Shown in pieces: positions 27,367 through 36,526 of a stretch of DNA of 64,000 nucleotides. The position numbers were made by a program, and so were the translations under genes. Origin of the DNA: Verrucomicrobiaceae bacterium. GTDB lineage: Bacteria; Verrucomicrobiota; Verrucomicrobiia; Verrucomicrobiales; Verrucomicrobiaceae. Each line of letters opens with the position of its first letter. Within the stretch, counting starts at the first letter, position 1. The stretch lies in the NCBI GenBank assembly GCA_016795485.1, contig JAEUHM010000026.1:62001-126000 (forward strand). The letters run 5' to 3'. Below the pieces are notes generated by a model, which was not told the DNA's origin, did not search any database, and worked only from the letters and a program-made list of their open reading frames with translations.

Positions 27367-30300
27367 ATGAAATCCTATTCCCGCTTCTTCTGGTCACTAG
27401 CTGTTTGCCTGTTAGCCTCTGCACCGCTTCTGGCTGTTGCCCAGGGCCCTCTGGCCCAGGTGGCTTATGTGAAACCTAGTGTGGTTGACCCGAACTTCAG
27501 CTTTGGTTCTTCGGTGGCGATCTCTGGGGACACGGCGGTAGTGGGAGCCTACCAAAGGAACAATGAAACTGGGGCTGTGTTTGTGTATGTGCGGGCCGGT
27601 GATGGCACTTGGTCGGAGCAGGCCATCTTGCAGGCCGGAGTGCCGGGATACATGAACCAGTTTGGCTGGAGAGTGGCGATCTCTGGCGACACGCTCGTGG
27701 TGGGTGCTCCTGGAGAGGGCAGTGGGGTCACTGGGATCAATGGTAACGAGAATGATCAATCGTCGTTCTTTGCCGGAGCTGCCTATGTTTTCACCCGCAC
27801 GGCGGGCGTCTGGACGAAGCAGGCCTATCTCAAAGCCAGCAACACAGGCTTTGTGGATCGGTTTGGCTCGTCGGTGGCGATTGATGGGGATACGATCGTT
27901 GTGGGTGCTGAGGGTGAGTCCAGCAGTGCCACCGGTGTGGGTGGTGACGAAAACGATGACAGTGCCTCCAATGCAGGCGCGGCGTATGTCTTTACCCGCA
28001 CGGCGGGGACGTGGAGCCAGCAGGCTTATCTGAAGTCCATCACTCGCCATACGACCTCGGGTTACGGTGACAAGTTTGGCTCGGCAGTGGCGATCTCGGG
28101 TGACACCATCGTGGTGGGTGCTCAGCATGAAGGCAGCAGCGCTACAGGTGTGGACGGCGACCACGCGGTGGGAAATGCGTCTCAATCGGGTGCTGCTTAT
28201 GTTTATCTCCGCACAGCAGGAGTTTGGGCAGGGCAGGCTTATCTCAAGGCCAGCAATACCGGTGTGGGAGATAAGTTCGGCTACTCCGTCTCCATCGCTG
28301 GTGACAGCATTGTCGTGGGTGCTCCCTTTGAAGACAGCATCGCGACCGGGATGAATGGAAATCAAGCGGACAACAGCTTTGACGCATCAGGCGCGGCTTA
28401 CCTTTTTGAACGTACGGGTGCGGCTTGGGCTCAGCAGGCTTACGTGAAGACCAGTCAGCACATGCAGAATCAGCAGTTTGGTGTCTCCACCAGCATGTCA
28501 GGTGACCAGATGGTCATAGGCGCTCAACGTGATAGTAGTATGGCACTCGGAGTGGGTGGTGCACAGAACGTCTTGGCAGGCGAAAACGTGGGTGCCGCTC
28601 ATCACTTTAAGCGTGCAGCCGGTGTGTGGGGATTTGCCCATTACATAAAGGCGAACATCCCCAGTGACAACGATCTCTTCGGCATCTCGGTGGCCATCTC
28701 TGGCGATACCATCGTAGCAGGTGCCCAGGGCGAGGACAGCAGCACTTCAGGCATCAACAACCCGCCCACCGGGTTCCGTATACCCGGTCTTGGAGCAGCC
28801 TACATTTACTCTCCGGTGAACGTGACGCCTTCCGTTGTGCAACTTCCTGACATCACGGTGAACACCATCGGCCAGCGCGGCGGCAAAGGAGGCACGGTGA
28901 CGGGTGCGGATAACATCCGCGGCTTTGGCTCGTCCAGCAGCACGGCCTTCTCGGGTGCTACCGTTTATGCAGGCGATACCGTCCGAGTCCGCATCAAGCC
29001 TCCTGCGGGCAAAAACTTCCGCCTTGAGCCAGGCTACGGGTTCGTGGTGGCAGAGGCAGAGTTTGGCATTCAAATGCTGCCGCGTGATGTAGGTGGGGCT
29101 ACCTTCAACTTCAATGTGACCAGCGGCCCAGGATTCACACCTGTGTTTGGAGATAGCCGGTGGAGCATCAGCAACAGTGGCATTGGCATGACAGCGATCA
29201 GCTACAGTCAACCTTCAGCCGCCATCACGGCCAACTACGTCGACGTGAGCTTCACTTCAACTGTGTCTGCTCCTTTGCCTGCCAAGCCGTTTGCGACTCT
29301 GGTTTTCTACACTTCAGGCTCTACCAACTACCCCTACCTCAGCCTCGTGGATGCAGTAGCACCCGCCAACAACGCTCCCACTAACATCGCTCTGAGCAAC
29401 GCCACCCTGGCAGAAAACAATGCTCCGGGTGCCACCGTGGGCACGCTGACCGCTACGGATGCGGATGCTGGCGATACCCACACGTTTTCGTTAGCAGGTG
29501 GAGCGGATGACAGCGCGTTTACCATCACCGGAACCACCTTGAGCCTCAACGGAAGTGCCGACTACGAGACGAAGAGCAGCTACAGCATCCGAGTGCGGGC
29601 AACTGACAGTGGTGTGGGCAATCTCTTCTTTGAAAAAGACTTCACTGTGACCATCCTGGATGTGGATCAGCCCCAGAGCATCACTTTCAACCTCCCTGCC
29701 TCCGCTTTGCCCACGGATACGGTCACGCTGACTGCCACAGGTGGCCCGAGCGGCAATCCGGTGACGTTCCAGGTCGTTAGCGGCCCAGGCTCCATCACGG
29801 CGGGCGTGCTGAGCTTCACGGCTAGAGGGGATGTGGTTGTGCGCGCCTCTCAGTTAGGCTCTGGCGACTACACCGCTGCACCAGATGTGGAGAAGACAAT
29901 CACCGTGCTCAATCGCGCTCCTGTGGCGGAGGATGACTTTGTTACCTCAAATCTGGCCACCGTGGTCATCTCTCCTCTTGGCAATGACAGCGATCCTGAT
30001 GGCGATACGCTCACCATCATCGACGTGGGTGATCCTGGCACCGGAAGTGTGACCACGGATGGCACCACCATCACCTATGTGAAGGACACGACCACGTTCG
30101 ACGACCAAGACGGCTTCACCTACACGGTCAGTGATGGCATGGGCGGCACCAGCACCGCTGCGGTGATCCTCGCCACCTATGGCAGCCTAGCAGGTAGCTA
30201 CACCGGACTGCTCGATGACGGCAATGGTCGTGCGGATGGCATGTATCGAGCCACGGTGGGCACTACGGGCATCGTTACCGCACGTTGTTTCATCAATGGC

Positions 30301-31212
30301 CGCTCGCTGGCGATGAATGGACGCTTGGATACCAATGGATTCGATACTCTCTCCAGCGGCGGTGTGGATTTCACCTTACAAGCCCAGGCAGCCAACGCCA
30401 TTCCAGGTGAGCCGCGTCAGCATCTGCAAGTTACTGCACTGGACACGGGTGTGACTTACACGGGCAATGCCATCGCCCATCTCTACTCCAACAGCAGTCA
30501 GGTTCCTCCGGCACAAATCGGCAACTACAACACCGCCCAGACCGCTGTGGCAGGTCAGAGCGGCCTGCCAGCATCACCAGGATGGCTGCGGGTACTTGTT
30601 ACCAAGAATGGCAACGTGACCATCAGTGGTCGTGCACCGGATGTGCTGCCTGTGAGCGCGGCGTCTGCCATCGTGGAAGGCGGCGAGATCGCCTTCTATG
30701 CCAATGCTGTCGGCTCCAATCCGAAGAGCGAGTATGGTGGCCAGTTGAGCATCACCCTCGGCGGTGCGGTGACTGGAGCACTCACTTTTGACAAAACCGT
30801 GCAAAGTGTGGCCAAGGGCGCATTCCATGCCACCGGGTTCAGCGGCAACTACGAGACCAGCGGTGGCTTTTACATCGTACCTGCTGCTGGGGAGCGCATC
30901 CTGACCACCAACGGAGCCGGGGGAGTGACCGCCACGTTCACGGGAGCAGGTTACGCCTCGCCATTCAGCAAGAGCCTCACCCTGACCACCAGCAACACCT
31001 TTACCGCTCTACCCAGCCCCCCATTGAGCGCACTGACGCTGCGTACTGCCTCCGGCATCCTTGGCGGCAGCGTGAAGTCACCAACGAACACCACCATGGT
31101 CATCACTGGGCTGGCAGTGCCCACCGGCGGCAGCGTGCAAGCCATCGGCTGCTTCCTTTACACCACGGGAGCCTATGAAGGTGGCGAGGTAAAGGTCATC
31201 GCGGCACCGTGA
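27367..31212 (+). CDS. Giant secreted FG-GAP repeat protein with cadherin-like domains
   Basis: A 1281-residue exported protein; ATG 27367 starts a signal peptide (MKSYSRFFWSLAVCLLASA). The first 460 residues hold seven FG-GAP units of about 65 residues (FGSSVAISGDTIVVGAxxE, then GAAYVFTRTAGxW), with DGDxxxx acidic loops typical of a calcium-binding seven-bladed propeller. Next comes a stretch of unknown fold, then a cadherin-like domain (NIALSNATLAENNAPG, DADAGDTHTFSL), an Ig/Big-like unit (ITFNLPASALPTDTVTL) and a cadherin_5/Big_9-like unit (DSDPDGDTLTII, FTYTVSDGMGG). The final 400 residues form a beta-rich module also seen at the end of the subtilase. It is likely a surface adhesin or matrix protein. 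A palindrome and repeat array 2 lie directly downstream. Confidence 0.88.
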   Translation: MKSYSRFFWSLAVCLLASAPLLAVAQGPLAQVAYVKPSVVDPNFSFGSSVAISGDTAVVGAYQRNNETGAVFVYVRAGDGTWSEQAILQAGVPGYMNQFGWRVAISGDTLVVGAPGEGSGVTGINGNENDQSSFFAGAAYVFTRTAGVWTKQAYLKASNTGFVDRFGSSVAIDGDTIVVGAEGESSSATGVGGDENDDSASNAGAAYVFTRTAGTWSQQAYLKSITRHTTSGYGDKFGSAVAISGDTIVVGAQHEGSSATGVDGDHAVGNASQSGAAYVYLRTAGVWAGQAYLKASNTGVGDKFGYSVSIAGDSIVVGAPFEDSIATGMNGNQADNSFDASGAAYLFERTGAAWAQQAYVKTSQHMQNQQFGVSTSMSGDQMVIGAQRDSSMALGVGGAQNVLAGENVGAAHHFKRAAGVWGFAHYIKANIPSDNDLFGISVAISGDTIVAGAQGEDSSTSGINNPPTGFRIPGLGAAYIYSPVNVTPSVVQLPDITVNTIGQRGGKGGTVTGADNIRGFGSSSSTAFSGATVYAGDTVRVRIKPPAGKNFRLEPGYGFVVAEAEFGIQMLPRDVGGATFNFNVTSGPGFTPVFGDSRWSISNSGIGMTAISYSQPSAAITANYVDVSFTSTVSAPLPAKPFATLVFYTSGSTNYPYLSLVDAVAPANNAPTNIALSNATLAENNAPGATVGTLTATDADAGDTHTFSLAGGADDSAFTITGTTLSLNGSADYETKSSYSIRVRATDSGVGNLFFEKDFTVTILDVDQPQSITFNLPASALPTDTVTLTATGGPSGNPVTFQVVSGPGSITAGVLSFTARGDVVVRASQLGSGDYTAAPDVEKTITVLNRAPVAEDDFVTSNLATVVISPLGNDSDPDGDTLTIIDVGDPGTGSVTTDGTTITYVKDTTTFDDQDGFTYTVSDGMGGTSTAAVILATYGSLAGSYTGLLDDGNGRADGMYRATVGTTGIVTARCFINGRSLAMNGRLDTNGFDTLSSGGVDFTLQAQAANAIPGEPRQHLQVTALDTGVTYTGNAIAHLYSNSSQVPPAQIGNYNTAQTAVAGQSGLPASPGWLRVLVTKNGNVTISGRAPDVLPVSAASAIVEGGEIAFYANAVGSNPKSEYGGQLSITLGGAVTGALTFDKTVQSVAKGAFHATGFSGNYETSGGFYIVPAAGERILTTNGAGGVTATFTGAGYASPFSKSLTLTTSNTFTALPSPPLSALTLRTASGILGGSVKSPTNTTMVITGLAVPTGGSVQAIGCFLYTTGAYEGGEVKVIAAP

Positions 31213-31260
31213 GGACCGGTAAGGGCCGCAGCTAATCCCGCGCCCGCAGCACCCAGAGCG

Positions 31261-31293
31261 GCAGGCGACAAATCCCGAGCGGGATTTGCCTGC
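31261..31293 (+). terminator. Strong palindrome 49 bp behind the FG-GAP gene, possible terminator
   Basis: CAAATCCCG (31269-31277) pairs perfectly with CGGGATTTG (31280-31288) around a 2-base gap. It is extended outward, after three unpaired bases, by GCAGG (31261-31265) and CCTGC (31289-31293). No U-tract follows at once (TGCGGTAACGTTTTAGC), so factor-independent termination is uncertain. The position just behind a stop and just before array 2 favours a 3'-end function. Confidence 0.5.
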
Positions 31294-31313
31294 TGCGGTA
31301 ACGTTTTAGCGCG

Positions 31314-31607
31314 GTCTCCAGCGCCAGAAGCGCAGTCTCCTGTGGCAAGAGACACGTCTCCAGCGCCAGAAGCGCAGTCCCCTGCGGCAGGAGACACGTC
31401 TCCAGCGGCAAAAACGCTGTCCCCTGCGGCAAGAGACACGTCTCCAGCGGCAAAAACGCCGTCCCCTGCGGCAAGAGACACGTCTCCAGCGGCAAAAACG
31501 CTGTCCCCTGGGGCAAGAGACGCGTCTCCAGCGACAAAAGCGCCGTCCCCTGCGGCAGAAAAAGCGTCTCCAGCGGCAAAAACCGCGTCCCGTGGCGAAG
31601 ATGAGTT
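31314..31607. repeat. 21-bp tandem repeat array 2, perfectly phased, 42-bp higher-order period
   Basis: Fourteen units begin with GTC at 31314, 31335, 31356, 31377, 31398, 31419, 31440, 31461, 31482, 31503, 31524, 31545, 31566 and 31587: every step is exactly 21 bp. Two unit types alternate strictly: GTCTCCAGCGGCAAAAACG (odd) and GTCCCCTGCGGCAAGAGAC (even). The even type is near-palindromic, best at 31377-31395. The core is the reverse complement of the array 1 unit. Identity between like units is high, much higher than in array 1, suggesting recent amplification or homogenisation. It lies between the FG-GAP gene and the deacetylase gene. The bases from 31608 to 31719 are AT-rich and probably hold the deacetylase promoter. 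Confidence 0.95.
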
Positions 31608-31719
31608 GCCCCAAGGATGGGCGAGGCACCGGCCTACCGGGTGATCGCGGATTGCACTTATGGAGGATAAGGAGTTGATATCACCATCAAAAAGTATATT
31701 TTCCATAACTTAATCAACA

Positions 31720-32805
31720 ATGCCACTTCAAGGACTCAGTGCGGGTGTGTTTGCTTCACACCTGATGGCCCGGAGCGGGTTGTCGGCGCTTCTGAGGCGC
31801 TGGCGGCACGGTGAGGCCTGCGTGTTGACGTTTCACGGCCTGCGGGAGCATGAGTCGGGCGCGGGTCTCTTGGACCTCGCCTGCCACAGTTGGGCGGAGC
31901 ATTTTCGCAAGTTGTGCCTGCATTTGCGGAAGAGCTACCGGGTGATCGCTGCCCGGGAGCTGGTGGATGCCTTGCAGATGGGCGAGGAGGTGCCGGAGCG
32001 GGCTGTCGTGCTGACGTTTGATGACGGGTATGCCTCCAACTATCACCTAGCACTACAGATTCTTCATGAGCTAGACCTCCCGGCAACGATCTTTGTGACG
32101 ACCGGGTATGTGGATGGGGCCATGCTGCCCTGGTTTGTGAGGCTGGAGTCGGCTTTGGCCCGCTCAGACAAGGCGGAGCTGACTTTGGGGCGCGAGGTGT
32201 TGCATTTGAGAAATGAAACCGAGCGCCGTGAGGCCTATGGGTTGCTCTGTGCGGAGTGGAAACGCCAGCCCCATGAGCAAGCGATGGCCTGGCTGGCAGA
32301 CCTTGAGCGCTCTCTGGCCGTTGCGACCGCGAAAGTAGCCGAGCTTCCACCGCATTTGCAGCCGATGACATGGGACATGTGCCGCGAGATGAAGGCGGGT
32401 GGGCTAGCGGACTTTGGCGGCCACACGCACACGCATCCGGTGCTAGCACGCATGGATGAAGCGAATCAGCGCACGGAACTACAAAACTGTGCGGCACGTT
32501 TGAAGACGGAGCTCGGGGCAGGGGGCGGGTTGTTCGCCTACCCGAATGGCAAGCAAGGCGACTTTGGCCCAGGGACTCTGCTAGAACTGAAAGCAGCAGG
32601 CTTCACGGCGGCCTTCACCATGAACGAAGGGCTGGTGCAGCGTGCCGATGAGCTGCTCCAACTCCCGCGCTACGGCAGCCCGGAAGATGTAGTGATGCTG
32701 GAGGCTACCGCGAGCGGCGGTGTGGCCTATCTTCAGAGAGCTAAGGCGATGCTGAAGCCTCTGCCACGGAACTCGCATGTGTCATGCGGCGAACGCCCCG
32801 AATGA
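31720..32805 (+). CDS. Polysaccharide deacetylase family protein
   Basis: A 361-residue NodB-homology (CE4) protein. Marks are VLTFHGLREHES, the metal-site motif AVVLTFDDGYASN, ATIFVTTGYVDG, the HxxxH-like GGHTHTHPVL and a C-terminal FAYPNGKQGDF. These enzymes remove acetyl (or formyl) groups from N-acetylated sugars using a divalent metal. No signal peptide is evident, so it may act on intracellular or lipid-linked sugars during export-polymer assembly. Its stop overlaps the start of a GT4 glycosyltransferase gene (ATGA at 32802-32805), which supports a polysaccharide biosynthesis role. The pairing with a GT4, and with acyl-ligase/decarboxylase genes nearby, recalls exosortase-type exopolysaccharide loci. 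Confidence 0.88.
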   Translation: MPLQGLSAGVFASHLMARSGLSALLRRWRHGEACVLTFHGLREHESGAGLLDLACHSWAEHFRKLCLHLRKSYRVIAARELVDALQMGEEVPERAVVLTFDDGYASNYHLALQILHELDLPATIFVTTGYVDGAMLPWFVRLESALARSDKAELTLGREVLHLRNETERREAYGLLCAEWKRQPHEQAMAWLADLERSLAVATAKVAELPPHLQPMTWDMCREMKAGGLADFGGHTHTHPVLARMDEANQRTELQNCAARLKTELGAGGGLFAYPNGKQGDFGPGTLLELKAAGFTAAFTMNEGLVQRADELLQLPRYGSPEDVVMLEATASGGVAYLQRAKAMLKPLPRNSHVSCGERPE

Positions 32806-33986
32806 GCATGCCCTACCGCAACGGAGCTCTCAAATCGCAGCACTCGTACACGGTGCTCCATGTTATTCCTGGACTGGGAGGTGGTGGCGCGGAGAACTTT
32901 TTGCGCAATCTCGCATCAGCCATGCGGCACAGCCACTGGCGCACGGTGATCGTGGTTGCCGACGTGGGTTCCTATCATGGATTTGCAGATGAACTCCGCA
33001 GTCTCGGCTGCACCGTTTACGATCTAGGCTGCCCGTATTTGTTACAGTTCAAGCTGTGGAAAAAAGTGTGGAAGCTGATCCAAGCGGAGCGTCCAGACGT
33101 GCTTCAGTCGTGGATGCATCACGCGGATGTGCTGGGCAGTGTGACGGGAACTCTCGCGGGTGTGCCAAACATCGTTTGGGGAGTGCGCGCTTCAGAGATT
33201 CATCGCAATCCCACAGACGGCAGGCTCAAGACATATCTTTTTCATCAAGCGCTGAAGTGGGGCTCCCGTCTGGTGCCGCGTGTGATCGTGACTAACTCCG
33301 AGCAGGCACGGAAGGCGCACTTGAAGATGGGCTACCGTGAAGATGTGTGGGTGCGTGTGCCCAACGGTGTAGATTATCGCCGGTTCGTGCCGGACGAACA
33401 GGCGCGGCGTGAAGTGAGGCAAGAACTGGACCTAGCGATGGACCGCCCAGTGATTGGTTTTGTGGGCAGGTTTCACCCGGTGAAGGATCTGGAGTGCTTC
33501 TTCCGCGCGGTGAAGCACTATCAGCAGCAGCGGAAGGATGTTCAGTATTTACTCGTCGGCGGGAAGCCGGAGGACCTCTGTGCAGAAGCCCGCCAGGCGT
33601 GGAATGAGGTGCCAGATAAGTCTGGGGTGAAGTATGTGCCATTCGCCAGCCAGATGGAACGCTATTATCCGGCCATGGACGTCTTCACGCTATGCTCGCG
33701 GTCAGAAGCCTTTCCTAACGTGGTGCTGGAGGCGATGTCTTGTGGACTCCCTTGCGTGACAACTGATGCAGGTGACTGCCAAATCATGCTGGATGGTCTC
33801 GGCGTCGTAGTTCCCTGCCGAGATGCAGTTGCCTTGGCAGCAGGTTGGGAACGCAAACTCTCTCTCAACCCGGAGCGGCGCGCTGAGATTGTGCACAACG
33901 GTCGTTTGCGCATTCAGCAGGAGTACACGCTAAGCCAAGCAGCCGAGAAGTTTATCCAACTCTACGATACGCTCGTGACAGGCTGA
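32802..33986 (+). CDS. Family 4 glycosyltransferase
   Basis: A 394-residue GT-B fold sugar transferase. The N-terminal glycine-rich acceptor motif is VIPGLGGGGAENFL and the C-terminal donor region has GRFHPVKDLECFFRA, FTLCSRSEAFPNVVLEAMSCG and GDCQIMLDG, with the EX7E-like spacing of GT4 retaining enzymes. ATG 32802 overlaps the upstream stop by four bases; an in-frame ATG at 32784 is possible but less economical. It probably adds a sugar to a lipid-linked oligosaccharide on the cytoplasmic face. Its 3' end overlaps the convergent membrane glycosyltransferase gene by 25 bp. Confidence 0.92.
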   Translation: MSMPYRNGALKSQHSYTVLHVIPGLGGGGAENFLRNLASAMRHSHWRTVIVVADVGSYHGFADELRSLGCTVYDLGCPYLLQFKLWKKVWKLIQAERPDVLQSWMHHADVLGSVTGTLAGVPNIVWGVRASEIHRNPTDGRLKTYLFHQALKWGSRLVPRVIVTNSEQARKAHLKMGYREDVWVRVPNGVDYRRFVPDEQARREVRQELDLAMDRPVIGFVGRFHPVKDLECFFRAVKHYQQQRKDVQYLLVGGKPEDLCAEARQAWNEVPDKSGVKYVPFASQMERYYPAMDVFTLCSRSEAFPNVVLEAMSCGLPCVTTDAGDCQIMLDGLGVVVPCRDAVALAAGWERKLSLNPERRAEIVHNGRLRIQQEYTLSQAAEKFIQLYDTLVTG

Positions 33987-35275
33987 GGATTTTCAGCGGC
34001 TCGCTCAAGAAGCGCCGACCAGCGTGCCTTTGACAAGAGAGTGAAGGTCAACAACACCACAATGGGCATGATGCCCAAGAAGTAGCGCGGCTGGGTGGAA
34101 AGCAGAGTGTTGCTGCCGAGGTAGATCATGGTGGGCAAGAGCAGCAACCCCAGCACGATGGGCAGAGTCTGCTTTCGCAGCAGCGCGATGACGATGCCCA
34201 TAGCCAATGCCGCTAGCAGCAGACCATTGTAAAACAACAGCACGAGAGTGGAGACGCGCTCGTGCTCTAAGGAACGCGGAAAGCCGAAGAAGAAGCGGCA
34301 CCAGTTGCACAAGTAGTTGTAAGCCGTGGCGGAGGGATTGGCTTTTGCGCGGCGGAAGGCCTCGTGGAGCATGAGCTGGTCGCACTCAAGTTGCGGCTTC
34401 TGATAAACTTCGCGCAGATAAGGCCCGTGGCGGGCATTGAGCACTGGATCGTTGAAGACCATGTCGTCGGAGTACCAGTGACCGTTCTCGCCATCCTCAG
34501 CACTGGTCATCCAGTAGGCGAGTTCACCCGTAAGAGAAGTCCAGAGCAGGGGACGGCCCGTCTTGACATAAGTGTAATGCAAAAATGGCACACAGAGCAC
34601 CATCACACCCGACATCACGAGGAGCAGCGTGCGTGCTGGCTTCCTCCAAGTGGGCAAGATCATGAATAGAGGACCGAGAAGCAGGGTGACCATCATCACC
34701 GGACCCCAGACCGTACGCACCATCGTGAGGACGAAATAGGCCAGCATGGCTCCCCAATGCCATTTGCTCCACCACCGAGCAGACTGAACGGCATGAATGA
34801 CGCACCAAAGAAAAATAGACATGAAAAGATGAGCAAGAGGCTCTGGCATGAGGTGCCAGCCCTGGTGCATGAGGCTGGGATGAAACGAACATATGCCTGC
34901 AACACCTAACGCCCAGCGTTGAGGCATGAACTGGCGCGCGGCTAGAAAGAGAAACAATGCGGCTGCCGCCACCGACAGAGGCGCGTGCAGGCGCATAACC
35001 CAATCTGGAGCGTCGTTGATCACGAAAGGATACAGCACGAGCGGCAACCCTGGCCCATTGTAGAGACGCGGGTGAGCGGAGTCGATGAATCCGGCTGTTT
35101 GCATCCTCAGCACGTCATCCCGGTAGCGGAGTTCATCGCCTTCCAACGGATCTCGTCCATTCAACACCAGCAAAGCCACATAAACGAGTAACACGGCACC
35201 TGCCATGAGCCAGGCTGCTGCTGGCAGGCGTGTGTTCGCTGTCGCGGGTTGGGCGTTGGACGTGGAGAATCCCAT
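33962..35275 (-). CDS. GT39-like integral membrane glycosyltransferase
   Basis: A 437-residue protein with about nine hydrophobic segments. Near the N-terminus, after the first membrane span, it has DPLEGDELRYRDDVLRMQ, the acidic D-E loop typical of dolichyl/undecaprenyl-phosphate-sugar dependent transferases (PMT/ArnT-like). Spans include AGAVLLVYVALLVLNG and LVLLFYNGLLLAALAMGIV. Family members move a sugar from a polyprenyl phosphate to an acceptor on the outer face of the membrane. ATG 35275 was chosen because the preceding in-frame region is not membrane-like and overlaps the divergent GNAT gene. It ends inside the 3' end of the GT4 gene. The acceptor is unknown. Confidence 0.82.
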   Translation of the reverse strand: MGFSTSNAQPATANTRLPAAAWLMAGAVLLVYVALLVLNGRDPLEGDELRYRDDVLRMQTAGFIDSAHPRLYNGPGLPLVLYPFVINDAPDWVMRLHAPLSVAAAALFLFLAARQFMPQRWALGVAGICSFHPSLMHQGWHLMPEPLAHLFMSIFLWCVIHAVQSARWWSKWHWGAMLAYFVLTMVRTVWGPVMMVTLLLGPLFMILPTWRKPARTLLLVMSGVMVLCVPFLHYTYVKTGRPLLWTSLTGELAYWMTSAEDGENGHWYSDDMVFNDPVLNARHGPYLREVYQKPQLECDQLMLHEAFRRAKANPSATAYNYLCNWCRFFFGFPRSLEHERVSTLVLLFYNGLLLAALAMGIVIALLRKQTLPIVLGLLLLPTMIYLGSNTLLSTQPRYFLGIMPIVVLLTFTLLSKARWSALLERAAENPQPVTSVS

Positions 35276-35353
35276 TTTCACCAAAAGGTACGGTCTTTCC
35301 GTTGGATTGTCCTTTGTTTTTCTGCGGACCGGCTGCGAGATTATCAGGTATTC

Positions 35354-36283
35354 ATGTCCATTTCGCCCACGTGCCAGTTGCAGCCATATGCAGACTCCCC
35401 GAAGAGCCGGGAGGAGTTGGTGCGTTGGCTTGTGGCCACTGAAGGAAGCCCCGTGGAGCCAGCCTGGTGGCACGCGCGGCTCAAGCACTGGTGGGATGAG
35501 AACCCCTGGAGCGCATTTGTCCCGGAGCGTGGTTGGCTGCTCACGTCTGGTAGCCGTGTCGTTGGCTTCCAAGGGCTCATTCCCGCTGGCTACTCAGTGT
35601 TGGGTGAGCAGAAGCAGGCCTGTATTTCCTCTACATGGCGCGTGGAGCCAGAGCATCGCAACCAAAGCGTAGCAATGCTCATGCAACTGCGGCGAATGGG
35701 TGCGGGACGCTTGCTGATAGACTCCACACCCACCGAAGAGGTGCAGTCGCTGCTGCAAAAGACCGGATGGGTAGCGCAAAGAGAAGTCACGCAGTTCATC
35801 GTCGTCCCGCAGTGGCTCACACGTGCCAAGCTTCCTCAAGAGAAGCGCGTGACGATGAATCTCGATGAGGTGAGAAGCATCCGGTCGCCTTTTGTTTCAC
35901 CGCACGGGGTAGAGCGATGGATCACTCCTGAGTATCTCCGCTGGTATGCGCGCTCGGTGACGCGAAAGCACGTTTTCGCTGGTGTGGTCGATGCCGATGG
36001 ATGTCTCAGCAGCTACGTGTTCCTCACACCCTCAAGCCTTGGTAGTTGGACAGAGGTGGATCACTTCTCGACGGAGAATCGGGAGGAACTGCACGCATTG
36101 ATTGCTGCCATCCGTGGCAAGTGGTGGATCAAGCTTCATGCTTTCCCTGGAGATGAAACCTGGAAGGGCGCGCGGACACTCTATCAGCGTCCCGTCCAAG
36201 TTTGTCACCACTTCATCCTCCCCCCCGTCATGCAGGAAGTGCCAAGACGCACCGTGCTTGCCGAAGGAGACTGGGGTCTATGA
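35354..36283 (+). CDS. GNAT-type acetyltransferase
   Basis: A 309-residue protein. The N-terminal half has GNAT-like sequence: a strand RVVGFQGLIPAGYSVLG, ISSTWRVEPEHRNQSVAMLM (close to the acetyl-CoA-binding V-x-P-x-x-R-x-x-G/A turn), and MGAGRLLIDSTPTEEVQSLL. The C-terminal half resembles no specific family, although FemAB/GNAT-like double domains are common in exopolysaccharide clusters. ATG 35354 is used; the longer upstream frame has no support. It is probably an N-acyltransferase acting on a sugar or an amine. It ends 6 bp into the convergent acyl-carrier-protein gene. Confidence 0.6.
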   Translation: MSISPTCQLQPYADSPKSREELVRWLVATEGSPVEPAWWHARLKHWWDENPWSAFVPERGWLLTSGSRVVGFQGLIPAGYSVLGEQKQACISSTWRVEPEHRNQSVAMLMQLRRMGAGRLLIDSTPTEEVQSLLQKTGWVAQREVTQFIVVPQWLTRAKLPQEKRVTMNLDEVRSIRSPFVSPHGVERWITPEYLRWYARSVTRKHVFAGVVDADGCLSSYVFLTPSSLGSWTEVDHFSTENREELHALIAAIRGKWWIKLHAFPGDETWKGARTLYQRPVQVCHHFILPPVMQEVPRRTVLAEGDWGL

Positions 36284-36526
36284 CGAAGCCTTGCGAATGA
36301 CTTCCAGAAGGTGATCTCCCGTGGAGAAGGTATCCACAGTGATCATCTCATCTGGAATGCTGACGCCGAGCCCAGACTCGATGTCCATGAGCAAGTCGAT
36401 GGTGGCCATGGAGTCCAAGCCAAGCTCACCGAGGTTGCGATCCATGGGCACCGGTTCATGGGGTCCGAGAAAACGAAGCTTGGGCCTAAGGATGTCCTGA
36501 AGGCCAGTAGAGAGGTCATTGGTCAT
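36278..36526 (-). CDS. Acyl carrier protein
   Basis: An 82-residue carrier protein. The phosphopantetheine attachment motif is ELGLDSMATIDLL with Ser39, and the helix VSIPDEMITVDTFSTGDHLL is typical of ACPs. It is clearly a dedicated ACP, distant from fatty-acid AcpP and encoded with an acyl-CoA-ligase-like gene and a PLP decarboxylase. ATG 36526 lies inside the 3' end of the decarboxylase gene (11-bp overlap), so these genes are co-translated. The likely role is to carry an aminoacyl or acyl group activated by the ligase and passed on to a surface sugar. Confidence 0.9.
   Translation of the reverse strand: MTNDLSTGLQDILRPKLRFLGPHEPVPMDRNLGELGLDSMATIDLLMDIESGLGVSIPDEMITVDTFSTGDHLLEVIRKASS

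Noticed and set aside
31314-31607. CRISPR array
   Set aside because: Units are contiguous, 21 bp long and lack unique spacers; no cas genes are seen.
31173-31706. Ala/Gly/Asp heptad open frames on both strands through array 2
   Set aside because: Open frames on both strands are a by-product of the 21-bp period. No family, no Shine-Dalgarno and heavily biased composition.
31736-32497. 253-codon minus-strand open frame in the deacetylase gene
   Set aside because: The plus strand has the intact CE4 motifs and the coupled GT4 gene.
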